A stretch of DNA of 64,000 bases from assembly GCA_963664465.2 (NCBI GenBank), contig CAXXSU010000011.1:248001-312000 (forward strand), given 5' to 3'. Position numbers and translations under genes: made by a program. Positions within the stretch are counted from its first letter, which is position 1, and every line of letters begins with the position of its first letter. The notes beneath the pieces are model-generated. The model made no database searches. It saw nothing but the letters and a program-made list of their open reading frames with translations, and was not told the DNA's origin. The stretch comes from CAVOAK01 sp963664465 (GTDB lineage: Bacteria; Pseudomonadota; Alphaproteobacteria; UBA8366; CAVOAK01). Positions 17,714-26,819 of this stretch are shown here, in pieces.

Positions 17714-17728
17714 GTTCATGTTATGTTC
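17714..17728 (+). promoter_or_regulatory. LexA-type box upstream of dnaB
   Basis: GTTCATGTTATGTTC at 17714-17728 is an exact GTTC-N7-GTTC direct repeat, the alphaproteobacterial LexA operator pattern. It lies 39 bp upstream of the dnaB ATG, where it could cover a -10 element (TATGTT at 17722-17727). A second copy in this window (33602-33616) differs at one base of fifteen, which argues against chance. Confidence 0.6.
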
Positions 17729-17767
17729 GACATGTGGTAAACGTCTGGCTGGTGTACACCTCGGTCC

Positions 17768-19255
17768 ATGGAGACTTCGGCACAAGAAAGTAATGTCGCC
17801 GCTCTGCGGAGCGACGAAACCGATGGCCCGCTCTTACACACCGCACCGCGGAACGAAGAACTCGAGGCAGCATTGTTGGGGGCGATTCTCTCCAACAACA
17901 GAGCGCATGAGCAAGTCGCCGACTTTCTCTATGCCGAACATTTTTTTCTTGCAGCCCATCAAAGTATCTTCGCGGCAGCCGCAAAGCTGATTGAATTGGG
18001 GCAGCAGGCCTCGCCCGCGACATTGCGTCACTTCTTCGAACAAGACGATACGCTCGCCGCCGTCGGTGGCGCCCAGTACCTGATGGAGCTTGCGACATCC
18101 GTATTCTCGACCATCAACGCCGCCGAATATGGGCGGACGATTCATGACCTCTATCTCCGTCGCGAGTTGATCACGTTGGGCGAGCACGTGGTCAATGACG
18201 GGTACCGGCCTGACATCGACATCAGCGCAATGGACCAGATCGAGTCGACCGAGCAACGGCTCTACGACCTGGCCACGACGGGTGAGTTCGAGCGCGGCTA
18301 TGTACACTTGGTGGATGCCGCAAAGAGTGCCGTGGAAATGGCCGAGCTTGCACTCCGGCGCGACGGTCATGTCGTCGGCGTCGCCACCGGCCTGAAGGAC
18401 ATCGATAACAAGCTTGGCGGCCTGCATCCCTCCGACCTCGTCATTGTCGCGGGACGGCCTTCGATGGGCAAAACCGCACTCGCCACCAATATCGCCTTCA
18501 ACGCCGCGAAGAGCGGCGACACTGTGTTGTTCTTCTCGCTCGAGATGTCGTCGGAACAGCTGGCAACGCGTATTCTCTCTGAGCAGTCGGAAATACCCTC
18601 CGACCGGATCCGTCGCGGCGACGTCAAGGATGATGAGTTTCAGAAAATCGTCGTCGCAAGTCAGGATCTTCATCGAACTCCACTCTACATCGACGATACG
18701 CCCGCTCTGACGGTGTCGGCACTGCGAACGCGCGCGCGACGCCTAAAGCGCAAAAAGAACCTGGGGTTGATCGTCGTCGACTATCTGCAGCTCATGCATC
18801 CCGGGCTGACCCGGCGAAACGACAATCGCGTGCAGGAAATCTCGGAAATTACCCGTGGATTGAAGACTCTTGCCAAGGAATTGAACGTGCCGGTTCTCGC
18901 CCTCTCGCAGTTAAGTCGCCAAGTTGAGAACCGCGACAACAAACGACCGCAACTTGCAGATCTGCGGGAATCTGGTTCGATCGAACAGGACGCCGATGTC
19001 GTCATGTTTATCTTTCGTGAAGAATATTATCTCGAAAAGGACAAACCGCTCAGGGACTTTGACGAAGATAGTTCACGCTACGAGGACAAGCTAGAAAAGT
19101 GGCAAATAAAGAAGTCGGAAGTGGAGAATGTTGCTGAGGTGATCATCGCAAAGCAACGCCACGGACCAGTCGGCAACGTCAACTTGTATTTCGATGGAGC
19201 ACTGACACGGTTCGCGGATTTCGATCGTCACCACGTCGCTGATGACTATCCCTGA
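17768..19255 (+). CDS. dnaB: replicative DNA helicase
   Basis: A 495-residue DnaB hexameric helicase that unwinds DNA ahead of the replication fork. An N-terminal helical domain (begins after NEELEAALLGAIL) precedes the RecA-like domain with Walker A GRPSMGKT at residues 229-236, Walker B LIVVDYLQL at 334-342, the LSQLSRQVENR segment and the DLRESGSIEQDADVV motif. No intein is present. The ATG at 17768 follows a 160-bp gap after rplI that contains a LexA-type box, so dnaB has its own promoter. Its 3' end overlaps alr by 14 bp, suggesting coupled translation. Confidence 0.96.
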   Translation: METSAQESNVAALRSDETDGPLLHTAPRNEELEAALLGAILSNNRAHEQVADFLYAEHFFLAAHQSIFAAAAKLIELGQQASPATLRHFFEQDDTLAAVGGAQYLMELATSVFSTINAAEYGRTIHDLYLRRELITLGEHVVNDGYRPDIDISAMDQIESTEQRLYDLATTGEFERGYVHLVDAAKSAVEMAELALRRDGHVVGVATGLKDIDNKLGGLHPSDLVIVAGRPSMGKTALATNIAFNAAKSGDTVLFFSLEMSSEQLATRILSEQSEIPSDRIRRGDVKDDEFQKIVVASQDLHRTPLYIDDTPALTVSALRTRARRLKRKKNLGLIVVDYLQLMHPGLTRRNDNRVQEISEITRGLKTLAKELNVPVLALSQLSRQVENRDNKRPQLADLRESGSIEQDADVVMFIFREEYYLEKDKPLRDFDEDSSRYEDKLEKWQIKKSEVENVAEVIIAKQRHGPVGNVNLYFDGALTRFADFDRHHVADDYP

Positions 19256-20354
19256 GGCATCCGGTCCGGCCCACGCGCCGACCCATCTGACGATCGATCT
19301 CGACGCCCTTGCCGCCAATTACAAGCGTCTATCGGACCGATCCGCGCCCGCTTCTTGTGCTGCCGTCGTCAAGGCCAACGGTTACGGATTGGGGCTGGAG
19401 GCGGTCAGCCAAACCCTCGCAGCGACAGGCTGCAGTTCCTATTTCGTTGCGTTGCTCGACGAGGGTATTGCCCTAAGATCCCTATTGCCGTCAGTCGAAA
19501 TCTTCGTCCTGAACGGCGTAAGCGAAGGCGAGGCTGAAGAATTCCACCGGCACCGGCTGATTCCCGTCCTCAACGATTTGGATCAGATCGATATCTGGTC
19601 CAAGACGCCTCCCGCAGAGGGCGCACACCCTGCAGCCCTGCATTTTGATACCGGAATGGCGCGCCTTGGACTAACGCCGGCAGAAACTGAAAAGCTGATC
19701 GCCGAGCAGGACCGGCTGGCGGACGTCGCGATCACCTGCCTGACCAGCCATCTCGCCTGTGCCGACGAACCGGAACACCCACTCAATCAGGCACAGCGCG
19801 AGCGATTTGCCGCTATCGTCGCAATATTTCCGGCTATGCGTGCGAGTCTTGCCGCGTCGTCAGGCATCTTTCTCGGTCGCGAGTGGCACTTCGATTTGGT
19901 GCGCCCCGGGGCCGCACTTTACGGTGTGGCGCCGACCAAGAATGCACCCAACCCAATGCGCCAAGTCGTTAAATTACAAGGAAAAATCCTGCAAGTCCGG
20001 GCCGTTGACACCCCTCAGACCGTTGGATATGGTGCGACGCATCGGCTTGCCGGATCGTCGCTTATTGCCACTGTCGCGGCGGGTTATGCGGACGGCTACC
20101 TGCGGAGCTTAAGTGGTCGCGGCACGGCCTACATTGGGGATACCCGCGTGCCGGTCGTTGGTCGGGTTTCCATGGATCTCATTGCCCTCGATGTCACGGA
20201 CGTCTCACAGGCGAAGCCCGGCGATATGGTCGATTTGATCGGCCCGCGGCATGATATCAACGCGCTGGCCGCTGAGGCGGGTACGATCGGCTACGAGATT
20301 CTCACCAGTTTGGGCCAGCGCTACCGGCGGCATTACACGGGTGGTCGCACATGA
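19242..20354 (+). CDS. alr: alanine racemase
   Basis: A 370-residue PLP-dependent fold type III racemase making D-alanine for peptidoglycan. Lys44 in VVKANGYGLG binds PLP, and Tyr263 in TVGYGATHR is the second catalytic base. The family phrases HFDTGMARLG and VGRVSMDL are also present. It begins inside the end of dnaB (14-bp overlap) and its TGA overlaps the ATG of the next gene by 4 bp, so dnaB, alr and the mlaE-like permease should form one translationally coupled operon. This dnaB-alr order is common in alphaproteobacteria. Confidence 0.95.
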   Translation: MTIPEASGPAHAPTHLTIDLDALAANYKRLSDRSAPASCAAVVKANGYGLGLEAVSQTLAATGCSSYFVALLDEGIALRSLLPSVEIFVLNGVSEGEAEEFHRHRLIPVLNDLDQIDIWSKTPPAEGAHPAALHFDTGMARLGLTPAETEKLIAEQDRLADVAITCLTSHLACADEPEHPLNQAQRERFAAIVAIFPAMRASLAASSGIFLGREWHFDLVRPGAALYGVAPTKNAPNPMRQVVKLQGKILQVRAVDTPQTVGYGATHRLAGSSLIATVAAGYADGYLRSLSGRGTAYIGDTRVPVVGRVSMDLIALDVTDVSQAKPGDMVDLIGPRHDINALAAEAGTIGYEILTSLGQRYRRHYTGGRT

Positions 20355-21124
20355 ATCCCCTACGCCCAATTGGCCGGGCCTTCTTGGGCTTTCTCGACGC
20401 CACGGGACGGCTTTCCATATTTGCGCTGACGTCTAGTTCACACTGCATTCGTCCGCCATTCTACCCGCGCTTGATCGTCAGGCAGATGATCGACATCGGT
20501 TACTATTCGCTACCGGTCGTCGGCCTCACAACTTTGTTTTCCGGCATGGTTTTGGCGCTGCAGAGCTTTACCGGCTTTGCCCGATTCTCGGCTGAAGGCG
20601 CGGTCGCGACGGTCGTGGTGCTTTCGATGACAAGAGAGCTCGGGCCGGTGCTCGCTGGCCTCATGGTCGCCGGTCGAGTCGGGGCTGCGATCGCTGCTGA
20701 AATTGGCACCATGCGTGTCACCGAGCAGATCGACGCTTTGGCGACGTTAGCAACAAACCCGTCCAAGTATCTGATTGCACCGCGGCTGATCGCCGGCACT
20801 CTCATGCTGCCTATCCTGGTGCTTATCGGTGACATTATCGGTGTGTTCGGCGGCTATATCGTTGCGATCTACAAGCTCGGTTTCAACCCTGCTAGCTACA
20901 TCAACAGCACTTGGCAGTTCCTCGAGTTCGAGGACGTATATTCCGGGCTCGTCAAGGCGGCAGTTTTTGGTTTCCTGATTACCCTCATGGGTTGCTACAA
21001 CGGCTTTAACAGCCGCGGCGGCGCGCAGGGTGTCGGCGCGGCGACGACCAATGCAGTCGTTTCGGCATCGATCCTCATCCTCACCTTCAACTATGTCATC
21101 ACAGAGCTATTTTTCGGATCATGA
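20351..21124 (+). CDS. mlaE: MlaE family ABC transporter permease
   Basis: A 257-residue integral membrane protein of the MlaE/YrbE family, the permease of the Mla phospholipid transport complex between outer and inner membranes. Five or six hydrophobic segments are visible. Family phrases include LFSGMVLALQS, the central coupling region MTRELGPVLAGLMVAGRVGAA with AEIGTMRVTEQIDAL, and GCYNGFNSRGGAQGVG. It overlaps both neighbours by 4 bp (alr upstream, mlaF-like ATPase downstream). No mlaD or mlaC is adjacent, although an MlaC-like protein (hpnM) is encoded at 35673-36308. Confidence 0.92.
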   Translation: MNPLRPIGRAFLGFLDATGRLSIFALTSSSHCIRPPFYPRLIVRQMIDIGYYSLPVVGLTTLFSGMVLALQSFTGFARFSAEGAVATVVVLSMTRELGPVLAGLMVAGRVGAAIAAEIGTMRVTEQIDALATLATNPSKYLIAPRLIAGTLMLPILVLIGDIIGVFGGYIVAIYKLGFNPASYINSTWQFLEFEDVYSGLVKAAVFGFLITLMGCYNGFNSRGGAQGVGAATTNAVVSASILILTFNYVITELFFGS

Positions 21125-21894
21125 GCCCGCCAAAAATCAGAATGCGGAACGTACACAAGCGATTTGGCGATAAAGTCGTGCTGGACGGCCTCGACCTCGA
21201 CGTGGAGCGCGGCGAATCGATGGTTGTTATCGGCGGCTCCGGAGTCGGCAAGTCGGTGACAATCAAATGCATCCTTGGGCTGTTGACGCCGGACGAAGGC
21301 GATATTGAGATCGATGGCAAGTCGGTCATCGGCATGCCGGCGGCCGAGCGCGAGGCGGTCAACCGTCAGATCGGCATGCTGTTCCAAGGCGGCGCATTGT
21401 TCGACAGTCTCAATGTTTGGGAAAATGTCGCTTTCGGTTTGATTCAGGGCGAAGGCAAAGAACGACAAGCCGCGAAAGAGATCGCGTTGGAAAAACTTGC
21501 GGCGGTCGGACTCGGCGCAGAAGTAGGCGAGCTGTCACCGGCGGAACTCTCCGGTGGCATGCAGAAGCGCGTGGGTCTCGCCCGGGCCATAGCCACGGAA
21601 CCGGAGATCATATTCTTCGACGAGCCGACGACCGGCCTCGACCCGATCATGGGTGACGTTATCAATGACCTCGTCGTCAAATGCGTTCAAGAGCTCGGCG
21701 CGACGACACTCTCGATCACCCACGACATAGCGAGCGCGCGTAAGATTTCAGACCGCATTGCCATGTTGTACAAAGGAAAGATCATCTGGACTGGCCCAAC
21801 CGATACTATCGACAAATCCGGGAATCCCTTCGTCGACCAGTTCATCCATGGCCAAGCCGAAGGACCGATAAAAATGGAGCTACGCCGATTGTGA
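21121..21894 (+). CDS. mlaF: MlaF family ABC transporter ATPase
   Basis: A 257-residue cytoplasmic ATPase, partner of the permease just upstream. Walker A GGSGVGKS lies at residues 38-45, the signature LSGGMQKR at 143-150 and Walker B IIFFDEPTTGLDP at about 163-175. LSGGMQKRVGLARAI is the version of the signature typical of MlaF. It should drive lipid movement across the envelope. Its ATG overlaps the mlaE stop by 4 bp, so the two are made together. The next gene, radA, starts 51 bp on. Confidence 0.93.
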   Translation: MSPPKIRMRNVHKRFGDKVVLDGLDLDVERGESMVVIGGSGVGKSVTIKCILGLLTPDEGDIEIDGKSVIGMPAAEREAVNRQIGMLFQGGALFDSLNVWENVAFGLIQGEGKERQAAKEIALEKLAAVGLGAEVGELSPAELSGGMQKRVGLARAIATEPEIIFFDEPTTGLDPIMGDVINDLVVKCVQELGATTLSITHDIASARKISDRIAMLYKGKIIWTGPTDTIDKSGNPFVDQFIHGQAEGPIKMELRRL

Positions 21895-21945
21895 CGCCCA
21901 CGCGGGCCACCTTGGTATATTGCCGACCGATCGGGGTGAGCTGAT

Positions 21946-23355
21946 ATGGCGACAACGCGATTTGTTTGCCAAGCCTGCGGCGGTGTCCATGCTCGGTGGG
22001 TCGGGCGCTGCGAATCCTGCGGCGAGTGGAATACGATTGCCGAAGAAGCGGCCGCGGAGACGGCGCCGCTTGGCGGCAAGAAGCGAGGCCGAAAGCGCCA
22101 GGCCCACAAGTCAAAGGCTCTCGAACTGGTGAAACTTGAGGGCCAAACTTCGACGCCGCCACGGAGAGTCACCGGAATAGGTGAACTCGACCGCACATGC
22201 GGTGGCGGTTTGGTTGATGGAACAGCCGTCCTGATTGGTGGAGATCCTGGTATTGGCAAGTCGACGTTGCTTTTGCAGGCGGTCGCTGCCCTTAGCGCAG
22301 ATACCCGTTGTGCCTATTTTTCAGGCGAGGAGGCTGTCGATCAAATTCGCATGCGCGCCATGCGACTGGGCATCGCTGAAGCCAAACTTGAGCTGGCCAG
22401 CGTAACCAACCTCAACGATATCCTGAGCGTTCTCGACACGCCGAACGGTCCGACGATCGCCGTCGTTGATTCGATTCAGACGATGTACATTGACATGTTG
22501 GAGTCGGCGCCCGGAACAGTTGGACAGGTCCGCGCCTGTGCCCAGGAACTTATTCGCGTGGCCAAGCGTCGTGGCATCATCGTGCTGCTCGTCGGCCATG
22601 TTACAAAGGAAGGAATGATCGCTGGTCCCCGAGTACTCGAACACATGGTCGATACGGTGCTTTATTTCGAGGGCGACCGCGGGCACCAGTTCCGCATCCT
22701 GCGAGCGGTCAAGAACCGCTTCGGACCAACAGACGAAATCGGTGTCTTCGAGATGACGGACCGGGGTCTGCTTCAAGTCGAGAACCCCTCTGCGCTATTT
22801 CTCGCCGATCGACGGGACGATGTTTCCGGTGCGGCGGTTTTTGCCGGGATGGAGGGAACCCGTCCCGTGCTGGTCGAAATACAGGCGCTGGTGGCACCAT
22901 CGCCGCTCGCTACACCTAGACGCGCCGTCGTTGGCTGGGACAATGCACGGCTGGCGATGGTGATCGCCGTTCTTGAAGCGCGCGCCGGACTGCGGCTTGC
23001 AGGAAATGATATCTATCTGAATGTTGCTGGGGGCTTGCGCATCTCCGAACCGGCGGCCGACCTCGCTGTCGCCGCAGCGCTTGTCTCATCGATTACGGGG
23101 CAGGCCGTGCCCGGCGATATGGTCGTGTTTGGCGAAATTGGTCTGTCCGGTGAAGTACGAGCGGTGAGTCAGGCCGAGTCACGTATCAAGGAAGCCGGAA
23201 AACTTGGATTCCGATGTGCCCTTACGCCGCGACGGCGTGGTGGACGCGGGGCCACTGTCGACGGGGTGGAGCGAATCGAGATCGATGATCTGCACCGTTT
23301 AACCGGGATGCTCGACGCAGACGCCGACAGTCCGGCACGTGCGAGCGTGAACTAG
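21946..23355 (+). CDS. radA: DNA repair protein RadA
   Basis: A 469-residue RadA (Sms), a DnaB-like branch-migration helicase acting with RecA. A four-Cys zinc finger is formed by Cys8, Cys11, Cys22 and Cys25. Walker A GGDPGIGKST is at 98-107, the RadA-specific KNRFG motif is in RAVKNRFGPTDEIG, and a C-terminal Lon-protease-like domain follows (from about residue 290, with GLSGEVRAV). The start MATTRFVCQACGG matches the family. The stop is immediately followed by the TTG start of cvpA, so the two are co-transcribed. Confidence 0.95.
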   Translation: MATTRFVCQACGGVHARWVGRCESCGEWNTIAEEAAAETAPLGGKKRGRKRQAHKSKALELVKLEGQTSTPPRRVTGIGELDRTCGGGLVDGTAVLIGGDPGIGKSTLLLQAVAALSADTRCAYFSGEEAVDQIRMRAMRLGIAEAKLELASVTNLNDILSVLDTPNGPTIAVVDSIQTMYIDMLESAPGTVGQVRACAQELIRVAKRRGIIVLLVGHVTKEGMIAGPRVLEHMVDTVLYFEGDRGHQFRILRAVKNRFGPTDEIGVFEMTDRGLLQVENPSALFLADRRDDVSGAAVFAGMEGTRPVLVEIQALVAPSPLATPRRAVVGWDNARLAMVIAVLEARAGLRLAGNDIYLNVAGGLRISEPAADLAVAAALVSSITGQAVPGDMVVFGEIGLSGEVRAVSQAESRIKEAGKLGFRCALTPRRRGGRGATVDGVERIEIDDLHRLTGMLDADADSPARASVN

Positions 23356-24018
23356 TTGGACGCCCTGCCCTTCGCATTCGCCGACATTGTCATAGCTGGC
23401 GTCCTGCTGGTGTCGGCGTTGCTTGCGTATATGCGCGGACTGGTCAAGGAAGTGCTCGCCGTTGGCGCATGGGTTGGCGCGGCGTTGGCGACGCTTTACG
23501 GATTCACGTTCGCAAAAACCTATGTTCAACAGGTAATTAGCGTCCAACTGATCGCTAACATCGTAACCGGCTTGGGTATATTCATCGTCACGCTTGTGGC
23601 ACTCAATCTCATCAGCCACGCAATTTCGAGGAGGGTGAAAGGTAGTGCCTTGAGCGCCCTGGACCGGGCGCTGGGGTTCGTGTTCGGGTTGGCACGTGGC
23701 GCGGTATTGATCTGCCTGCTCTACCTTGGGGCATCGTGGATTTGGACAGTCGAGGAATTGCCGGAGTTTTTTCTCCAAGCGCGATCCCTGCCTGTCGTTC
23801 AAAGTGGCGCCGAATTGCTGTTGGCGCTGGCGCCACAGCAAACTCAAGAGGGAGACGCGAGTGCGTTCGGCACAGGTAAGTCGAGTGAAATCGAGAGTAC
23901 GCTGCGGGCTTTGACACAGCCCCAGCCGAAGGCCAACGGCGATGCAACAGGCAGTACACAACCGGCCTATGGCAACCGCGAGCGCAAGGAAATGCAGCGA
24001 CTGATCGAGAGCAACTGA
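23356..24018 (+). CDS. cvpA: CvpA family membrane protein
   Basis: A 220-residue CvpA-like inner-membrane protein with four predicted helices in the first 150 residues (segments begin around IVIAGVLLVSALLAYMRG and VGAWVGAALATLYGF), then a polar C-terminal tail of about 70 residues. CvpA proteins affect biofilm formation and envelope stress; the exact activity is not established. The start is a TTG directly after the radA stop, with no other good codon near the conserved N-terminus. CvpA next to purF is a widespread arrangement; here a SnoaL-like gene lies between. Confidence 0.88.
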   Translation: MDALPFAFADIVIAGVLLVSALLAYMRGLVKEVLAVGAWVGAALATLYGFTFAKTYVQQVISVQLIANIVTGLGIFIVTLVALNLISHAISRRVKGSALSALDRALGFVFGLARGAVLICLLYLGASWIWTVEELPEFFLQARSLPVVQSGAELLLALAPQQTQEGDASAFGTGKSSEIESTLRALTQPQPKANGDATGSTQPAYGNRERKEMQRLIESN

Positions 24019-24087
24019 CTGGTTTTACAACTGGAATCGGATGTCACGATCGATGATGAGTAGAGTAGTATCGACATAGCTTTCTAA

Positions 24088-24546
24088 GTGAAATGGCGGG
24101 GTTTGAAGCTGACTGTTGATTCTCATGCGACGTTGATGGAAGCGGTGACAGCTCAGGTGGAGCTGCTTGAGGTGGGTAAGCCGCTCGAAGCTTTCGACGC
24201 ATTTTATGACGAGATCGTTTTGATGTACGCGAACGATGTGCTTTTCGCGTCGGGCGCCGCCGAAGGCCGTGCCAAACAAGAGCCTTTCATTGCTGCCGCC
24301 GAATCGATCAGCGGTCGGATCACCGATATAAAAGTCGTTGATAAACAGGGTATTTTCGTTTTTCGTAATCTCTCGACGTTCACCGATTCTGAAGGGACGG
24401 ATCACCAGATCGACGGATTGTCCTGGCAAAAATGGGAAGGCGGCCTAGTTGTTGAAGAGCGTTACTATGATAATGCGCACATGGTTCAATTGATTGCCGA
24501 GGGGATTTTGAATAATCCGGAAATAATGTTCTCGAAGTTTGTCTAG
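24088..24546 (+). CDS. SnoaL-like / NTF2-fold protein
   Basis: A 152-residue protein with the cone-shaped NTF2-like fold pattern: helix-rich first part including PLEAFDAFYDEIVLMYANDV, then alternating strands ending VVEERYYDN. It resembles small SnoaL-like domain proteins annotated as nuclear transport factor 2 family; most are of unknown function and none of the residues seen fixes a reaction. The start is a GTG at 24088 and could instead be further in. It sits alone between cvpA and purF, a place where no gene is usually found, with gaps of 69 and 56 bp. Confidence 0.7.
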   Translation: MKWRGLKLTVDSHATLMEAVTAQVELLEVGKPLEAFDAFYDEIVLMYANDVLFASGAAEGRAKQEPFIAAAESISGRITDIKVVDKQGIFVFRNLSTFTDSEGTDHQIDGLSWQKWEGGLVVEERYYDNAHMVQLIAEGILNNPEIMFSKFV

Positions 24547-24602
24547 ATTACGGAGAACATGGATATCCCACTGCATAGTTTCACTTCCATTGATGGCTCC
24601 TT

Positions 24603-26078
24603 GTGGCAAAACCGATGGTGAGCATGACGGCATACGAAACGTCCACGACACGCGACGGCTTTCATGACGAGTGCGCCGTCTTTGGTGTTTACGGCCATGA
24701 CGATGCGGCGGCCCATACCGCGCTCGGCCTTCATGCATTACAGCATCGCGGCCAGGAAGCCGCCGGCATCACGACGTGCGATGGCTCCCAGTTTCATGCG
24801 CATCGCGAACTCGGCCTGGTCGGCGACATCTTCGCCAGCCGCTCGATTATCGAGCGACTACCAGGCTTCAGCGCTATCGGTCACACGCGCTACTCGACGA
24901 CCGGCGAACAATCACTGCGCAATGTGCAGCCCCTGTTTGCCGACTTCGCATTCGGCGGCTTGGCGATCTCCCATAACGGAAATCTGACCAACGCATTGAA
25001 GCTTCGACATGAGCTCGTGCAGCAAGGCTGTATCTTCCAGTCCACTTCCGACACCGAAGTCATTATTCACCTGATGGCAACCAGCCACGGACCGGTCGTG
25101 GAACGCCTCGTTTCGGCGTTGCGACAAGTGGAGGGCGCATATTCGGTGGTTGCCTTGACCAACGACGCGCTGATCGGCGTGCGCGATCCGCTCGGTGTGC
25201 GGCCGCTCGTGCTCGGCCAGATCGGCGATGCATATATTCTCGCCTCCGAGACCTGCGGCCTCGATATCGTCGGCGCCACCCACATTCGCGATGTAGAACC
25301 GGGCGAAATCGTCGTCATCAATGGCGACGGCGTTAAGAGCGTGCACCCCTTCCCGAAGATGCGTCAGCGATATTGCATATTTGAGTATGTTTATTTTTCA
25401 CGGCCGGACAGTGTTGCCGAAGGCCACTCCGTCTATGAGACACGGAAGCGAATTGGCGCTGAGCTTGCCCGTGAAAACGGTGTCGACGCGGACGTCGTCG
25501 TGCCGGTTCCGGATTCCGGCACGCCCTCGGCGATCGGCTACGCAGCGGAAACGGGAATACCCTTCGAGCTTGGAATCATTCGCAACCATTACGTCGGCCG
25601 AACGTTCATCGAACCCACGGACGAAATTCGCCATCTCGGGGTCAAGCTGAAACACAACGCCAACCGCATATTCATCGAGGGCAAGCGCGTCGTTCTTGTC
25701 GACGACTCGATCGTCCGCGGAATTACCTCAAAGAAGATCGTTGAAATGGTGCGCGCCGCGGGCGCGGCGGAAGTTCATATGCGCGTCTCGAGTCCGCCGA
25801 CGACCAACTCTTGCTTCTACGGTGTCGATACGCCTGAACGCGATCAATTGCTGGCTGCGAAGTATAGCGTTGAAGACATGCGCGATTTGATAGGCGCGGA
25901 TAGCCTTGCTTTTGTATCGATCGACGGATTGTATCGCGCGACCGGGCTGCCCGGCCGCGACGCGACCTCTCCGCAGTATTGCGATGCGTGTTTTACGGGA
26001 GACTACCCGATTCCCCTCACCGATCGGTCCGACGGTTCGCGTTCAACGCAGTTGTCGCTGCTGACCGAATCCATGTAA
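24603..26078 (+). CDS. purF: amidophosphoribosyltransferase
   Basis: A 491-residue PurF, the first committed enzyme of purine synthesis, forming phosphoribosylamine from PRPP and glutamine. The nucleophilic Cys24 in DECAVFGVYG follows a short propeptide and would be exposed by processing. The Ntn-type glutaminase domain comes first; the phosphoribosyltransferase domain has the PRPP motif VVLVDDSIVRG. The GTG at 24603 and ATGs at 24615 and 24624 are all possible starts; none has a strong ribosome-binding site. Three C-terminal Cys residues at spaced positions (MRVSSPPTTNSCFYG and the QYCDACF segment) fit the Fe-S type of PurF. The stop overlaps the next ATG by one base. Confidence 0.95.
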   Translation: MAKPMVSMTAYETSTTRDGFHDECAVFGVYGHDDAAAHTALGLHALQHRGQEAAGITTCDGSQFHAHRELGLVGDIFASRSIIERLPGFSAIGHTRYSTTGEQSLRNVQPLFADFAFGGLAISHNGNLTNALKLRHELVQQGCIFQSTSDTEVIIHLMATSHGPVVERLVSALRQVEGAYSVVALTNDALIGVRDPLGVRPLVLGQIGDAYILASETCGLDIVGATHIRDVEPGEIVVINGDGVKSVHPFPKMRQRYCIFEYVYFSRPDSVAEGHSVYETRKRIGAELARENGVDADVVVPVPDSGTPSAIGYAAETGIPFELGIIRNHYVGRTFIEPTDEIRHLGVKLKHNANRIFIEGKRVVLVDDSIVRGITSKKIVEMVRAAGAAEVHMRVSSPPTTNSCFYGVDTPERDQLLAAKYSVEDMRDLIGADSLAFVSIDGLYRATGLPGRDATSPQYCDACFTGDYPIPLTDRSDGSRSTQLSLLTESM

Positions 26079-26803
26079 TGGCGGAGCTGAGATCGAGGAG
26101 CGGACGTCTGAGCGGCCGCATTGCGTTGATCACCGGGGCAAGCCGCGGACTGGGTGCTGCCATCGCCAAGCGCTATGCGGCGGAAGGCGCTCATCTCGTT
26201 CTCGTCGCACGCACCGTCGGTGGCCTCGAAGAGACCGACGACGCCGTCAAGGCGGCCGGCGGCGAGGCGACGCTTGTTCCACTCGACCTAACGCAGTTCG
26301 TTGCCATCGACGAACTTGGCGGACGGCTCCATGAGCGCTTCGGGAAGCTCGACATTCTGGTCGGCAACGCAGCCGCGCTGGGCGTGCTCTCGCCTATCGG
26401 ACATATCGAACCCGAAGTTTGGGATGAAACATTCAAAATCAACGTGACTGCAAATTACAGGTTGATTCGAAGTTTCGATCCTCTGCTTCGGCAATCGGCG
26501 GCGGGCCGGGCCATCTTTGTGACTTCGGCTGCAACCAAGAATCTGCATGCCTATTGGGGGCTCTATTCGACGACCAAAGCCGCGCTCGACGCCGTTGTAC
26601 GCACCTACGCGCGGGAGGTAGCGAATACAAATGTGCGCGCCAACCTGGTCGATCCGGGCATCCTGCGGACCGGTATGCGTGCCGCGGCGATGCCGGGCGA
26701 GGATCCCGCAAGCCTGAGCCATCCCGACGAGGTTACCGATCTGTTTGTCGAATTGGCCGCAGCCGATTGCAAGCGCAACGGCGAAATCATCAAGGCACAG
26801 TGA
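26078..26803 (+). CDS. short-chain dehydrogenase/reductase
   Basis: A 241-residue SDR with NAD(P) motif TGASRGLG near residues 19-26, NAA in place of NNAG, a Ser in VTSAATKN, and the catalytic pair in YSTTK. The C-terminus resembles the YciK-like group of oxidoreductases that often follow purF in alphaproteobacteria. The substrate is unknown. The ATG at 26078 overlaps the purF TAA, so translation is probably coupled; the frame is open upstream but that part lies inside purF. It converges with der after 16 bp. Confidence 0.9.
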   Translation: MAELRSRSGRLSGRIALITGASRGLGAAIAKRYAAEGAHLVLVARTVGGLEETDDAVKAAGGEATLVPLDLTQFVAIDELGGRLHERFGKLDILVGNAAALGVLSPIGHIEPEVWDETFKINVTANYRLIRSFDPLLRQSAAGRAIFVTSAATKNLHAYWGLYSTTKAALDAVVRTYAREVANTNVRANLVDPGILRTGMRAAAMPGEDPASLSHPDEVTDLFVELAAADCKRNGEIIKAQ

Positions 26804-26819
26804 ATTTAGACGCCTCGCT

